A stretch of DNA of 64,000 nucleotides from DASQPR01 sp963797675 (GTDB taxonomy: Bacteria; Actinomycetota; Actinomycetes; Mycobacteriales; Micromonosporaceae), in NCBI GenBank assembly GCA_963797675.1, contig CAWCQQ010000014.1, positions 186,001 through 250,000 of the forward strand, in the 5' to 3' direction. Below, one piece after another: positions 7,516 to 15,674 of this stretch. The notes under the pieces were generated by a model that was not told where the DNA came from, ran no database searches, and saw nothing but the letters and a program-made list of their open reading frames with translations. Every line of letters begins with the position of its first letter. The stretch's first letter is position 1. Position numbers and translations under genes: made by a program.

Positions 7516-9297
7516 GTGACCGTCTCGACGCAGACACTCGTCCCCGGAACCCCATACGTTCCGGGCACGGGTGCGTACACCGAGCCGTGGGCGAATTTCC
7601 GGCCGACCACCGCCCGAGAACACATCGCGCTACGGGCCGCAGCAGATCCGAACGTGTTCGACTGGCTGCACCACATCTCGGCCGCCGCCGCCTGCACCCG
7701 ACCCGTGCGCCTGGCCGGGGCGATGCTGACCGTGGAGGCCGCCACCGGCCGCCTCCTCGCCTCCGTCGACACCGCTGCGATGCCGGATGGGTTGATCTAC
7801 AAGCCGTGCGGTAACCGCCGTGCGTCGGTCTGCCCGGCCTGCGCCAAGGTGTACCAGCGCGACGCCTACCAGATCCTGCGCAGCATGCTCATCGGCGGCA
7901 AAGGCGTCCCCGCCACCGTGTCCCGGCATCTTGCCGTGTTCGCGACCTTCACCGCCCCGTCGTTCGGCACCGTCCACAACCGGGTCGTGGCCACCCACAG
8001 CTGCATCGATCGGAAGCGCTGCGACTGCCGCGCCGAGCCCTGCCATCCCCGCCGCGACGGCGACTGCGTCCACGGCCGCCCGTCCGCCTGCTTCGCCCGC
8101 CACAAGGGCACCGACCAGACGGTCGGGCATCCGCTGTGCCTGGACTGCTACGACCACGACCACCAGGTCGTCTGGAACCTCTACGCCGGAGAACTGTGGC
8201 GGCGCACCAAACAAGCCGCTGAACGCTACCTCGACCACCTCGCCATCCGGCGCGGCGTCACCCCCGTCGTCGTCCCACTGCCGGGCGGCAGAACACGGAC
8301 TCTGCCGATCGTGCGGCTGTCGCACGGCAAGGCCGCCGAATTCCAGATCCGCGCTGCTGTGCACTTCCACGCCCTGATCCGCCTCGACGGCATCGATCAC
8401 AGCGACCCCGACCGGGTCGTCCCACCGCCGCCGGTCTTCACCGCCAGCGACCTCCAGGACGCGATCGAGTACGCCGCCGCCCTGGTCGCCTACACCACCC
8501 CGTGCCACCCCGACCGGCCCGGCGGCTGGCCGATCGTGTGGGGCACCCAGCTCGACGTCCGGCACATCACCCTGTCCGGCAACGGCCAGGTCACCGATGG
8601 TATGGCCGCCGGATACCTCGCCAAATACGCCACCAAATCCACCGAGGTCACCGGCCACCGCTCCACCCGGATCACCGCCGCGAAATCGACCTGTACGCCG
8701 ACCCGCAGGGCAACCACACCGCCCGGCTCATCGCCGCCTGCTGGCGCCTCGGCCGACCACTCACACCACCGATCCCGCTGTCGCAACGCCCCCGCCGACC
8801 GCGACCCCTCACCGCCTTCGGCGCCCCCTGGACCTGCGGCGACTGTGGCATCCGAACCCGGCTGACCATCTGCCCCACCTGCACCCCGATGGCGCAACCT
8901 CCGGTTGACACCGAAACCGCCAACGGCGACGACACCAACCCATACACCCGGCTCCGCCGATGGGCGCACATGCTCGGCTTCGGCGGCCACTTCCTCACCA
9001 AAGCCCGCCGCGGCGTCCCCACCTTCGGACTGCTCCGCGCCTGCCCGCGTCGACTACCGACGCACCGTCGAGGACGACACCGCCAGCGACGTGATCCGGG
9101 CCGTCGACCACCTCGACGAAACCACCCTCATCGTCGGCGGACTCACCTTCGCCGGCGCCGGATGGCGCAACACCGGAGACGCACTCCTGGCCAACACATC
9201 CGCCGCCATGGCCCGCGCACAACGCGAAGCAGCACGCGACGCACTCACCGACAAACCTCGACACCGACATGTCGACCGCCATGAACGCGTCCCTTGA
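7516..9297 (+). pseudogene. Replication initiator protein of the RepSA type, frameshifted twice
   Basis: The first ~390 codons match plasmid/AICE replication initiators. There is a CPACAKVYQRDAYQ cysteine motif, a conserved FATFTAPSFG segment, a cysteine/histidine-rich insert (CDCRAEPCHPRRDG, CLDCYDHDH), HFHALIRLDG, and YLAKYATKSTEVTGH. Near 8682 the frame is lost by one missing base and continues as EIDLYADPQG with a further CGDCGIRTR zinc-like motif. Near 9045 an extra base shifts it again, to DYRRTVEDD and a helical end. No stop occurs within the three joined segments apart from these shifts. In pSAM2 the homologue starts rolling-circle replication of the excised element. Here it is inactive unless the shifts are sequencing errors. 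Confidence 0.8.
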
Positions 9298-9472
9298 CAA
9301 CTCCACAGCGACAGATCATCTCCGCTTGGCCCGCTGCTTCGATACCCACCAGATCGCCAAGGCCGAGCACTCCCAATGCCACAGGACGGATCTGCCCGGA
9401 ATGAAATGCCTGCTCAAGCCACGGATGCATGGCCGCACGCTACCTGATACCCACATCGGAAGGAGACACCAA

Positions 9473-9694
9473 ATGGCACCTGTAGATCTACTGCCGGTCG
9501 CGCCATCTCCACAGGCGCTCTATCGGATACCCGAAGCGATGCGACTGCTGTCGATGAGCCGCACCGTCATCTACGAACTGATCCGCTCTGGCCGCCTTCG
9601 CACCGTCGCCGAAGGTCGCAGCCGCCGGATCTCCGCCGCCGCGATCGCGGACTACGTCAACCTCCTGGAGACCGAGTCGAGGCGAGCCGCCTGA
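9473..9694 (+). CDS. xis: Excisionase-type helix-turn-helix protein
   Basis: This 73-residue protein is a MerR-like/HTH_17 excisionase domain: YRIPEAMRLLSMSRTVIYEL followed by IRSGRLRTVAEGRSRRISAAA, the recognition helix and wing. The start ATG 9473 is chosen over the longer frame because GGAAGGAG lies about 9 nt upstream. It would bind the attachment-site arms and direct the integrase towards excision. Its stop overlaps the int start (TGATG), the usual xis-int translational coupling. Confidence 0.88.
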   Translation: MAPVDLLPVAPSPQALYRIPEAMRLLSMSRTVIYELIRSGRLRTVAEGRSRRISAAAIADYVNLLETESRRAA

Positions 9695-10889
9695 TGACCG
9701 AGAAGAACCACGACGCGGCCGGGGCGAGGGTGCCCTGTTCTGGGACGAGAAGCGCCAGCGCTACATCTGCGAGGTCACGACCGGCTACACCGCCGCCGGC
9801 AAGCGGATCGTGCGGCGGGGGAGCGGCAAGACCGAAGACCGAGGCACGCAACAAGCTCAAGGAAGTGCTGCGCGATCACGACGACGGACTGACCGTCAGC
9901 GCGCAGCCCATCACCGTCGCCACGGCGGTCGACGACTGGCTCGACTTCGGGCTCGACCGGCCTGGCCGTGAACACGGTCACGAAGTACCGCTACCTGTGT
10001 CAGGGCCACATCATTCCGGCTCTCGGCGCGCGGAAGCTCCGGGAACTCAGCGCGACGGACGTGGACCGGTGGCTCGCCGCGAAAGCCGACGATCTTGAGC
10101 ACGAGCACACTGCAACGGCTCCATGAATGCCTCAACCGGGCGGTTAACCGGGCAATGGCACGGGACCAGGTCAAGCGCAACGTGGTGGCGCTGTGCGGCG
10201 TACCGAAGGGCCAAGAAGGTCGGCCGTCGAAGTCGCTGAACCTGGCCCAGGCGAATGCGCTGCTCGTCGCCGCCGAGGACACGTCGCTGGACGCGTATGT
10301 CGTCGTTTCGCTGCTCACCGGCGCCCGGACCGAGGAGCTGCGCGCCCTGCGATGGGATCACGTCGACCTCGATGGCGACCCGCAAGCCGACCCACCCACA
10401 CCGCCGTCGATCCAGGTGTGGAGATCCGTCCGTGACGACGGTGACACCAAGACCCGCAAATCGCGGCGGACCCTGGCACTGCCGCTCCGCGCGGTCGACG
10501 CGCTGCGGCCGCCACAAGACCGACAAGCAGTGGCCAAGACCCAGGCCGGGACGCGGTGGCAGGGACTGGCCTGGTGTTCGCCTCGACGATCGGGACCGAG
10601 CTGAACGCGGGCAATGTCCGGCGCGGCCTGCGGGCCGTCCTCCGGGCGGCCGGTCTCGACGACGCCGAATGGACTCCGCGCGAACTGCGGCACAGCTTCG
10701 TCTCGCTGATGTCTGACAGCGGTCACGGTCGAGGACATCGCGGAGCTGTGCGGCCACGCCGGGACTCGGGTGACCGAGGCGGTCTACCGCCACCAGCTGC
10801 GGCCGGTGCATCCTCAACGGGGCGGTGCGCGATGGAAAGATCTTCCCTGGCCGAAAGAGGCCGTAGTCACGCAGATAGACACGCAGTGA
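9694..10889 (+). pseudogene. int: Tyrosine recombinase (integrase), multiply frameshifted
   Basis: Joining the three plus-strand frames reconstructs a ~398-residue phage-type integrase: an AP2-like N-terminal region (LFWDEKRQRYICEVTTGYT), a SAM-like core-binding domain (VTKYRYLCQGHIIPALGARK), and a catalytic domain. Catalytic signatures are LLTGARTEELRALRW (first Arg), ELRHSFVSLMSD (H-x-x-R type box), ELCGHAG and VYRHQL (nucleophile Tyr region). At least seven single-base phase changes occur, near 9725, 9832, 9957, 10097, 10512, 10560 and 10725, plus more at the end. Within each segment the protein is well conserved. It catalysed integration at the adjacent tRNA-Val. The length is 3n+2. Confidence 0.8.
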
Positions 10890-10896
10890 AGCAGAA

Positions 10897-10925
10897 AGGC
10901 CATCTCCATCGATGGAAGATGGCCT
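10897..10925. terminator. Inverted repeat between int and tRNA-Val
   Basis: Nine-base perfect arms (10897-10905 and 10917-10925, AGGCCATCT / AGATGGCCT) enclose a second small palindrome CCATCGATGG. It lies 3' of the tRNA cluster and of int, so it can act as a bidirectional terminator. It is on the element side of attR. Confidence 0.6.
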
Positions 10926-10930
10926 CTGAC

Positions 10931-10978
10931 GCTGGTGGGCGTTACAGGGATTGAACCTGTGACCTCTTCCGTGTCAGG
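10931..10978 (-). repeat. Right attachment site (attR) inside tRNA-Val
   Basis: Identical to attL at 5451-5498. It forms the 3' half of the intact tRNA-Val gene, so integration preserved a complete tRNA on this side. Confidence 0.9.
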
Positions 10979-11007
10979 GAAGCGCTCTCCCGCTGAGCTA
11001 AACGCCC
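10933..11007 (-). tRNA. tRNA-Val (anticodon GAC)
   Basis: The minus strand folds as a full cloverleaf: acceptor GGGCGTT/AACGCCC, D-arm GCTC/GAGC, anticodon stem CTTCC/GGAAG with loop CTGACAC giving anticodon GAC, and T arm ACAGG-TTCAATC-CCTGT. The 3' CCA is encoded at 10933-10935. It is last in a Gly-Cys-Val cluster and is the attachment site of the integrative element. Confidence 0.97.
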
Positions 11008-11021
11008 GGGAAACTTGCGTG

Positions 11022-11092
11022 AGGTGGAGACGGGATTTGAACCCGTGTACACGGCTTTGCAGGCCGTTGCCTCGCCTCTCGGCCACTCCACC
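11022..11092 (-). tRNA. tRNA-Cys (anticodon GCA)
   Basis: Cloverleaf on the minus strand: acceptor GGTGGAG/CTCCACC with T as discriminator (usual for Cys), anticodon stem ACGGC/GCCGT with loop CTGCAAA giving GCA, and T loop TTCAAAT. CCA is not encoded. Middle gene of the cluster. Confidence 0.97.
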
Positions 11093-11115
11093 GATGTCGG
11101 CCGAATTGGCCTCCG

Positions 11116-11188
11116 AGCGGACGACGGGATTCGAACCCGCGACCCTCACCTTGGCAAGGTGATGCGCTACCAGCTGCGCTACGTCCGC
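11116..11188 (-). tRNA. tRNA-Gly (anticodon GCC)
   Basis: Cloverleaf on the minus strand: acceptor GCGGACG/CGTCCGC, anticodon stem TCACC/GGTGA with loop TTGCCAA giving GCC, and T loop TTCGAAT. CCA is not encoded. First gene of the cluster, 100 bp downstream of the tandem repeat array. Confidence 0.97.
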
Positions 11189-11288
11189 ACATCGCCGGGT
11201 GTTTCTGGCGACAGTGCGAAACTCTAGCTGAGCTTGGCGCCCCGCGCCAACCCGGGGTGGTTTGACGCGCCGTGGTCGTTGAGGGGCA

Positions 11289-11435
11289 GCCACGACGCAA
11301 GTTGCGGTATAGGCACTGAACAGCCACGACGCAAGTTGAGGTGTAGGCACTGAGCAGCCACGAAGCACGTTGCGGTGTAGGGCACTGAGCGCCACGACGC
11401 ACGTTGCGGTGTAGGCACTGAGCGCCGCGACGCAA
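11289..11435 (-). repeat. 34-bp tandem repeat array with promoter-like units
   Basis: Four full units and one partial unit start at 11289, 11323, 11357, 11391 and 11424 on the plus strand, spaced 34, 34, 34 and 33 bp. In the sense of the downstream tRNA genes (minus strand), repeats contain TTGCGT or GTGCGT/GTGCTT, then 16-17 bp, then TACACC or TATACC: a plausible -35/-10 pair in each of four units. There are no spacers, so it is not a CRISPR array. It probably acts as a stacked promoter for the Gly-Cys-Val tRNA operon (inference). Confidence 0.75.
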
Positions 11436-11574
11436 TAGGCGACGTACGGATGTCGGCCAAGGCCGTGAATCGGTGCAAAGCAGTCTCAAGCAGTGGTTGA
11501 GCCTCGAATTAGCTGTTAACCTTCGCAACCGGCGTGCCGCCCCCGGCTCGCCATGGTGTGCAATTGGAGACTCG

Positions 11575-12414
11575 ATGCCGGCCACGCAACTCGCCGCTCA
11601 CCCAGCCGCATGGCGGGCACTGCCATCCGCGACCCGGCAGGCCGTCACGGCCGCCGCCCGGCAGCAGCTTCCGGCGCCGGACCTGGCGACCGCGACCGCC
11701 GCCGTCCAGTACGGCCGGCATGTCCGTCGCCACGGCACTCGCCTCGGCGCCGTGCTCGCCGCCGTCATGCTCCTCCTGCTCGGCGTTGCCGGCCTGGTCG
11801 GCCGGTTCATCCCCGCCTTGCCGTACCAGACCGTCGACGGGACGCTGCGTGATCTGGTGGTCGCCGCGTTCCTGGCCGGCGGTACGGGCCTGATCGTGCT
11901 GGTCGAGTCGGGGATCGGCATGTCCCGCCTGATCGGGGCGAATCTGCACGTGGCGAGCGCTCATCCGGCGGAGGCGCCCAGTGCGTTGCGGGTCGGCGTA
12001 CGGTGGCCGCTGCCGGCCGGCGTGATCGAGGTCGCCGCACTCTGTGCGGGCATCGTGACCATGCCGCTGCTGCACAACTACGTGACCACGGCCGCGCTGG
12101 TGGGTGCTTTGATGGCGTACCTCTATGTGGGTCCGGGCTTCTTCCACCCGAGCACCGCGACCATCGACGCGGACGGCCTTGAACTACCGCGCTGGCACGC
12201 CCGCCTGCCCTGGTCGTCGGTGCACGCGGTGACGCTGCTGGACGACCGGCGCGTACGGGTCAGTGTCTCCGGCCGTTACCGCGGCACCGCGCCGCTGCCG
12301 GCACTCTGGTCCCGGCGGGTGGCGGCGCAGCTGGAGCCGGGTAACTCGTTCACGATCACCTGTCGGGAGCCGGAGATCGTGATGTGGATCGCGCGGTCAT
12401 ATCTGCAGGACTGA
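11575..12414 (+). CDS. Hypothetical integral membrane protein with C-terminal cytoplasmic domain
   Basis: This 279-residue protein starts at ATG 11575, with GGAGA 4 nt upstream. The N-terminal 50 residues are soluble and alanine-rich. Four to five hydrophobic helices follow, at about residues 56-80, 93-116, 142-160 and 165-185. A C-terminal domain begins at STATIDADGLELPRWHARLPW; its WSSVHAVTLLDDRRVRVSV pattern resembles the YcxB-like C-terminal domain of actinomycete membrane proteins. It may monitor or respond to something at the membrane, but no function is known. It overlaps the convergent SMI1/KNR4 gene by 18 bp. Confidence 0.75.
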   Translation: MPATQLAAHPAAWRALPSATRQAVTAAARQQLPAPDLATATAAVQYGRHVRRHGTRLGAVLAAVMLLLLGVAGLVGRFIPALPYQTVDGTLRDLVVAAFLAGGTGLIVLVESGIGMSRLIGANLHVASAHPAEAPSALRVGVRWPLPAGVIEVAALCAGIVTMPLLHNYVTTAALVGALMAYLYVGPGFFHPSTATIDADGLELPRWHARLPWSSVHAVTLLDDRRVRVSVSGRYRGTAPLPALWSRRVAAQLEPGNSFTITCREPEIVMWIARSYLQD

Positions 12415-13047
12415 TTCGGTCGCGGTGAGCCATTGGAAATACCAGTCGCCGAACGTCAGGTTGATCGGCCGCAGGTCCATGTCGATGCAGCGCGGGTCTT
12501 CCCACATGGTCCCGCGGGCCGATCCGCTCACCGCCAGCCAGTCGCGGTAGGCGCAGCCCTCATGGGCGATGCAGATCGCTCCGACGGTCATCGACGGCTG
12601 GTAGAGCAGTGCTTCCAGGCGTACGTCCCACACGTCGTACGCTGCGTCGAAATCTTCGACATCGTCGAATGCGTCCTCGTCGGGCTTTTGGGCTTCGAGC
12701 GCGTCGAGCGCCGCCTCGGGCACCCGAGCGGTCGGAAACGCTTCGCCGATGCGTGCGAAATCCGGCAGCTCACCGCCGTCGCCGTCCCAGAACCAGCCGC
12801 CGTCGCCGCGCCGTCGGACCGGGAAGAGGCCGTAGAACGGCCCGGCACCACCGGCGCCGACGTCGGTCAGGAAGCTGCGGTAGTCATCGGGCAGCGTGAT
12901 CGCCAACCACGCTTCGAGATCCCTGAGGTCGGCCGTGGTCAGGCGCGATTCGAGCACGAATCCATGCCCCTTGGCGCCGAAGATCTCGCCGCTGCCCGGG
13001 TGCGCGCGTAGCGCGGCGACCCGCTCCCGTACGCCGGACCAGTCCAT
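12397..13047 (-). CDS. SMI1/KNR4 (SUKH) family protein
   Basis: This 216-residue protein has the SUKH-type core: LTTADLRDLEAWLAITLPDD, then YRSFLTDVGAGGAGPFYGLF, which corresponds to the E-x-x-LP..Y..FL...G..G.. signature of SMI1/KNR4 proteins. The end (INLTFGDWYFQWL) is also typical. In bacteria such proteins are often immunity proteins to contact-dependent or polymorphic toxins, or general regulatory adaptors. No toxin gene is adjacent, so an immunity role is not supported here. Soluble and acidic; stands alone on its strand. Confidence 0.8.
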   Translation of the reverse strand: MDWSGVRERVAALRAHPGSGEIFGAKGHGFVLESRLTTADLRDLEAWLAITLPDDYRSFLTDVGAGGAGPFYGLFPVRRRGDGGWFWDGDGGELPDFARIGEAFPTARVPEAALDALEAQKPDEDAFDDVEDFDAAYDVWDVRLEALLYQPSMTVGAICIAHEGCAYRDWLAVSGSARGTMWEDPRCIDMDLRPINLTFGDWYFQWLTATESVLQI

Positions 13048-13091
13048 CGCCTCATGGTTGTCCCTGCGTCACGCGACTACAAGAACCCGGC

Positions 13092-13487
13092 TCATAACCG
13101 CAGCTCCACGGGTGTTTCGGTGATCAGTGCCGTGGTGACGGTGCACATCCGATCATGGACGCGCTGCGCCACGGCACGGTAGACGTCCTCGGCTTCCGGA
13201 TCGTCCGGCGGGAAGTCGACGGCGTACGTCATGACGACCGTACCGAGCTGATTGGTCTTGATCCTTTCGGATTCGATCGTGGCGGCAAGCTTCGTCAGGC
13301 GGTGTCCGCGCTTCGCGGTGAGTGGTTCGACCGTGACGATGTTGCAGCCGCCGAGCGCCGCGAGCAGCAGCTCGACCGGCGTGAAGTCGGCGTCTTCACC
13401 TCCGGTGCCGAACATGATCTCCGCACCTCGATCGTTGCGCGCGATGAATCCGCTGTCGGTCCGCTCGACCGTAACGTGATATCCCAT
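13092..13487 (-). CDS. OsmC family protein
   Basis: This 131-residue protein has the OsmC fold signature, with FTPVELLLAALGGCNIVTVE carrying the first redox cysteine and VHDRMCTVTTALI carrying the second. Such thiol-dependent peroxidases reduce organic hydroperoxides; the YhfA-like subgroup is less well defined. It is cytoplasmic. The start is 3 bp after the stop of the upstream crotonase gene, so they form a tight operon and may share a role in fatty-acid or hydroperoxide metabolism. Confidence 0.85.
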   Translation of the reverse strand: MGYHVTVERTDSGFIARNDRGAEIMFGTGGEDADFTPVELLLAALGGCNIVTVEPLTAKRGHRLTKLAATIESERIKTNQLGTVVMTYAVDFPPDDPEAEDVYRAVAQRVHDRMCTVTTALITETPVELRL

Positions 13488-13490
13488 GGA

Positions 13491-14228
13491 TCAAGGATGT
13501 CGGAACCCTGGCTCGCGGAAGAAGGGCTCGCGGCGTTCGAGAAAGGCGGCGAGACCTTCCGGCACGTCCGACGGCTCGTGTTCCACGGTCGGACGGCCGT
13601 TGTTGATCACGTCCCGAGCTGCGGCGATGCTGCGTGGCGACCGTTTGGCGATGCGTGCCGCCACCGCGAACGCGTGTGCCGGATCGTCGGTCACCTCTTC
13701 GACGAGACCGTAGCCGAGAGCGACGTCGGCACTGATCAGATCGGCGGTCAGCAGGAGGTATTTGGCTCGCGCGGGTCCGACGAGCGAGGCCAGCCGCAGC
13801 GTGGGGGCGGGCGGGTAGATCACGCCGAGCTTCGCCGGTGTCAGGCCGAAACGCGCGTCGCGGTGCGCGATCCGGAGGTCACACGCGAGCGCGAGCTGCA
13901 GGCCACCGCCGATGCATGAGCCCTCGATCGCGGCGATCGTCGGCTGCGGGAACGCGGCCAGCGCGGCCTCAGCGATCATGTTCACCCGGTGGTACGCGCT
14001 GGCGTGCTCCGCATCACCGTAGATGTCCCGCAGCTCGGCGATGTCGGCACCGGCGCTGAACGTTCCGCCGGCGCCGGTGACGACGAGCACCCGGATCGTG
14101 TTCGCGAGCTCGTCCAGGATGCCCGGGAGCCGTACCCACATGTCGCGGGTCAGCGCGTTGCGTTTGCTCGGGCGATCGATCGTGAGAACGCCGACGTGAT
14201 CACGTCGGTCCACCCGAAACCCATCCAC
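13491..14228 (-). CDS. Enoyl-CoA hydratase/isomerase family protein
   Basis: This 245-residue crotonase-fold protein has the oxyanion-hole segments TFSAGADIAELRD and AIEGSCIGGGLQLALACDLRIA, followed by RFGLTPAKLGVIYPPAPTLRL. These place it among enoyl-CoA hydratases acting on acyl-CoA thioesters in the cytoplasm. The position corresponding to the first catalytic Glu is within ACDLRIA..RFGLTPAKLG, where A/G substitutions are common in isomerase or decarboxylase subfamilies, so the exact reaction is uncertain. First gene of an operon with the OsmC protein; divergent from the sirtuin gene with about 100 bp between. Confidence 0.88.
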   Translation of the reverse strand: MDGFRVDRRDHVGVLTIDRPSKRNALTRDMWVRLPGILDELANTIRVLVVTGAGGTFSAGADIAELRDIYGDAEHASAYHRVNMIAEAALAAFPQPTIAAIEGSCIGGGLQLALACDLRIAHRDARFGLTPAKLGVIYPPAPTLRLASLVGPARAKYLLLTADLISADVALGYGLVEEVTDDPAHAFAVAARIAKRSPRSIAAARDVINNGRPTVEHEPSDVPEGLAAFLERREPFFREPGFRHP

Positions 14229-14333
14229 CGGCTGATCGTCGCACGTCCCGAATTCCGGTCAACCGCGAATGTCGGGCGTCCTCAGGTTCAAGATCGGCCG
14301 GATCGGTGGCCGGCGTGGCAGCATGGGTGCGTG

Positions 14334-15176
14334 ATGGAACGGCTTGTCGACCTGTGCGCCGGCGGTGGAGTCGCGGTGCTGACCGGCGCGGGACTCTCCA
14401 CCGAATCCGGTATTCCGGACTATCGAGGCCCGAGCGGGCTGGCGCGGCGGGCGACGCCGATGACGTACCAGATGTTCATGGGCGATGCCGACGCTCGGCG
14501 GCGCTACTGGGCTCGCAGCTACGTCGGCTGGCGCGCATTCGCGAAGGCCGAGCCGAACGCCGGCCACCGGGCCGTCACCGATCTTGAAGGGGCCGGGCTG
14601 CTCACCGGCATCGTCACGCAGAACGTCGACGGCCTGCACCAGGCCAGTGGTGCGCGGAACGTGATCGACCTGCACGGTCGGTTGAGTCGGGTGATCTGCA
14701 TGGAGTGCGGCAATACGATGGGTCGCGGCGAATTCGATCAGCGATTGCGGGAGGCGAATCCGACCTTCGACGCGACCTCAACGGTGATCAATCCGGACGG
14801 CGACGTGGAACTCGACGACGAGCACGTCGCGGACTTCCGGGTGGTCGGATGCTCGGTGTGTCCGGGCGGCGTACTCAAACCGGACGTGGTGTTCTTCGGC
14901 GAGTCCGTGCCACGCGAGCGCGTCGACTCCTGCTTCGCGATCGTGGAGCGGTCCCGTGCGCTCGTCGTTCTGGGATCGTCGCTGACCGTCATGTCAGGTC
15001 GCCGGTTCGTCCTGCGGGCAAACAAGCTCGGGCTGCCGGTCGCGATCGTCAATCAGGGTCCGACCCGCGCCGACGCGACCGCCGCCATCATGGTCGATGC
15101 GCCGCTGGGCGGTGTCCTGACGGTGTTGTCAGAGCGTCTTGTCCGGCACGACCTCAAGCTGGACCCCGTCGGCTAG
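14334..15176 (+). CDS. Sirtuin, NAD-dependent protein deacylase
   Basis: This 280-residue Sir2-family enzyme removes acyl groups from lysine using NAD+. Visible motifs are VLTGAGLSTESGIPDYRG (NAD binding), TQNVDGLHQASG with the catalytic His in IDLHGRL, and two cysteine pairs for zinc (CMEC and CSVC). LKPDVVFFGE, VLGSSLTVMSG and AIVNQGPT follow. Acyl preference cannot be read off. The start is ATG 14334, with a GTG one codon earlier. Its 3' end overlaps the convergent winged-helix gene by 48 bp. Confidence 0.93.
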   Translation: MERLVDLCAGGGVAVLTGAGLSTESGIPDYRGPSGLARRATPMTYQMFMGDADARRRYWARSYVGWRAFAKAEPNAGHRAVTDLEGAGLLTGIVTQNVDGLHQASGARNVIDLHGRLSRVICMECGNTMGRGEFDQRLREANPTFDATSTVINPDGDVELDDEHVADFRVVGCSVCPGGVLKPDVVFFGESVPRERVDSCFAIVERSRALVVLGSSLTVMSGRRFVLRANKLGLPVAIVNQGPTRADATAAIMVDAPLGGVLTVLSERLVRHDLKLDPVG

Positions 15177-15623
15177 CCGGTAGCCGATGCTGCGCACGGT
15201 CGTCACGAGCGGACCGTCGCCGATCTTGAGGCGAAGCCGCCGTACGTGCACGTCGACCGTACGGGTGCCGGTGCTGGCGCCGTGCCAGATCTGTTCCAGA
15301 AGGTGCTCGCGACTGAACGCCCGGCCGGGATTCCGGGCCAGGTAGAGGAGCAGGTCGAATTCGAGCCGGCTGAGTTCGATCGTGGTGGCACCGCGGCGTA
15401 CGCATCGGGCGAGCGGATCGATCCGCAGCGTGCGATGCGACGTCGGATCGGTACGGTCGGCGACGCGGCTCAACTCGCGGATGAGTTCCAGCACGGCCGG
15501 GTCGGCGTCGCCGGTCACCCGGACATCGAACGTGAGTGTCCACACGGGAGGACTCGCCAACCGGGGACGGCGCTGGGCTCCCGGGCGCGCCGCCGGACGA
15601 TTGTGGATCGGCGTGACAGTCAT
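15129..15623 (-). CDS. Winged-helix DNA-binding protein (OmpR/PhoB-type C-terminal domain, no receiver)
   Basis: This 164-residue protein has a low-complexity N-terminus, a short region around residues 25-60 that does not form a receiver domain, and a full Trans_reg_C winged helix. The pattern is TTIELSRLEFDLLLYLARNP, FSREHLLEQIWHG, TRTVDVHVRRLRLKIG and VRSIGYRL. No phosphoacceptor aspartate region exists, so control is not by a classical receiver. Its ATG follows TAGGAT by 6 nt, suggesting a leaderless mRNA. Divergent from the SDR at 15675, which it could regulate. Confidence 0.85.
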   Translation of the reverse strand: MTVTPIHNRPAARPGAQRRPRLASPPVWTLTFDVRVTGDADPAVLELIRELSRVADRTDPTSHRTLRIDPLARCVRRGATTIELSRLEFDLLLYLARNPGRAFSREHLLEQIWHGASTGTRTVDVHVRRLRLKIGDGPLVTTVRSIGYRLADGVQLEVVPDKTL

Positions 15624-15674
15624 AAGCTTATCCTACCGATTAAGTATGGATTTGCGAAGCGTTAGACTCGGATC

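Larger units (their letters stand above)
5451..10978 (+). mobile_element. pSAM2-like integrative element (AICE type) in tRNA-Val
   Basis: The element is bounded by an identical 48-bp repeat at 5451-5498 and 10931-10978. The right copy is the 3' half of a complete tRNA-Val(GAC) gene, the usual attB of actinomycete integrative and conjugative elements. The order rep, xis, int, tRNA is that of pSAM2-type elements. At 5.5 kb it is very small: no FtsK/TraB-type DNA translocase, Spd spread proteins or KorSA-type regulator is visible inside, and rep and int are frameshifted. Two minus-strand genes in the left half look like cargo. As it stands the element is probably immobile. Confidence 0.85.

Noticed and set aside
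7196..7519. Spd-like transfer gene upstream of rep
   Set aside because: One hydrophobic stretch exists, but there is no family motif and two overlapping frames compete. Not enough support to call a gene.
11289..11435. Possible CRISPR array
   Set aside because: The repeats are directly abutting with no unique spacers, and no cas genes are in the window. A promoter-like tandem repeat fits better.
12397..13047. Immunity protein of a polymorphic toxin system
   Set aside because: The SUKH fold allows it, but no secreted toxin, Rhs or WXG-type gene is in the neighbourhood.
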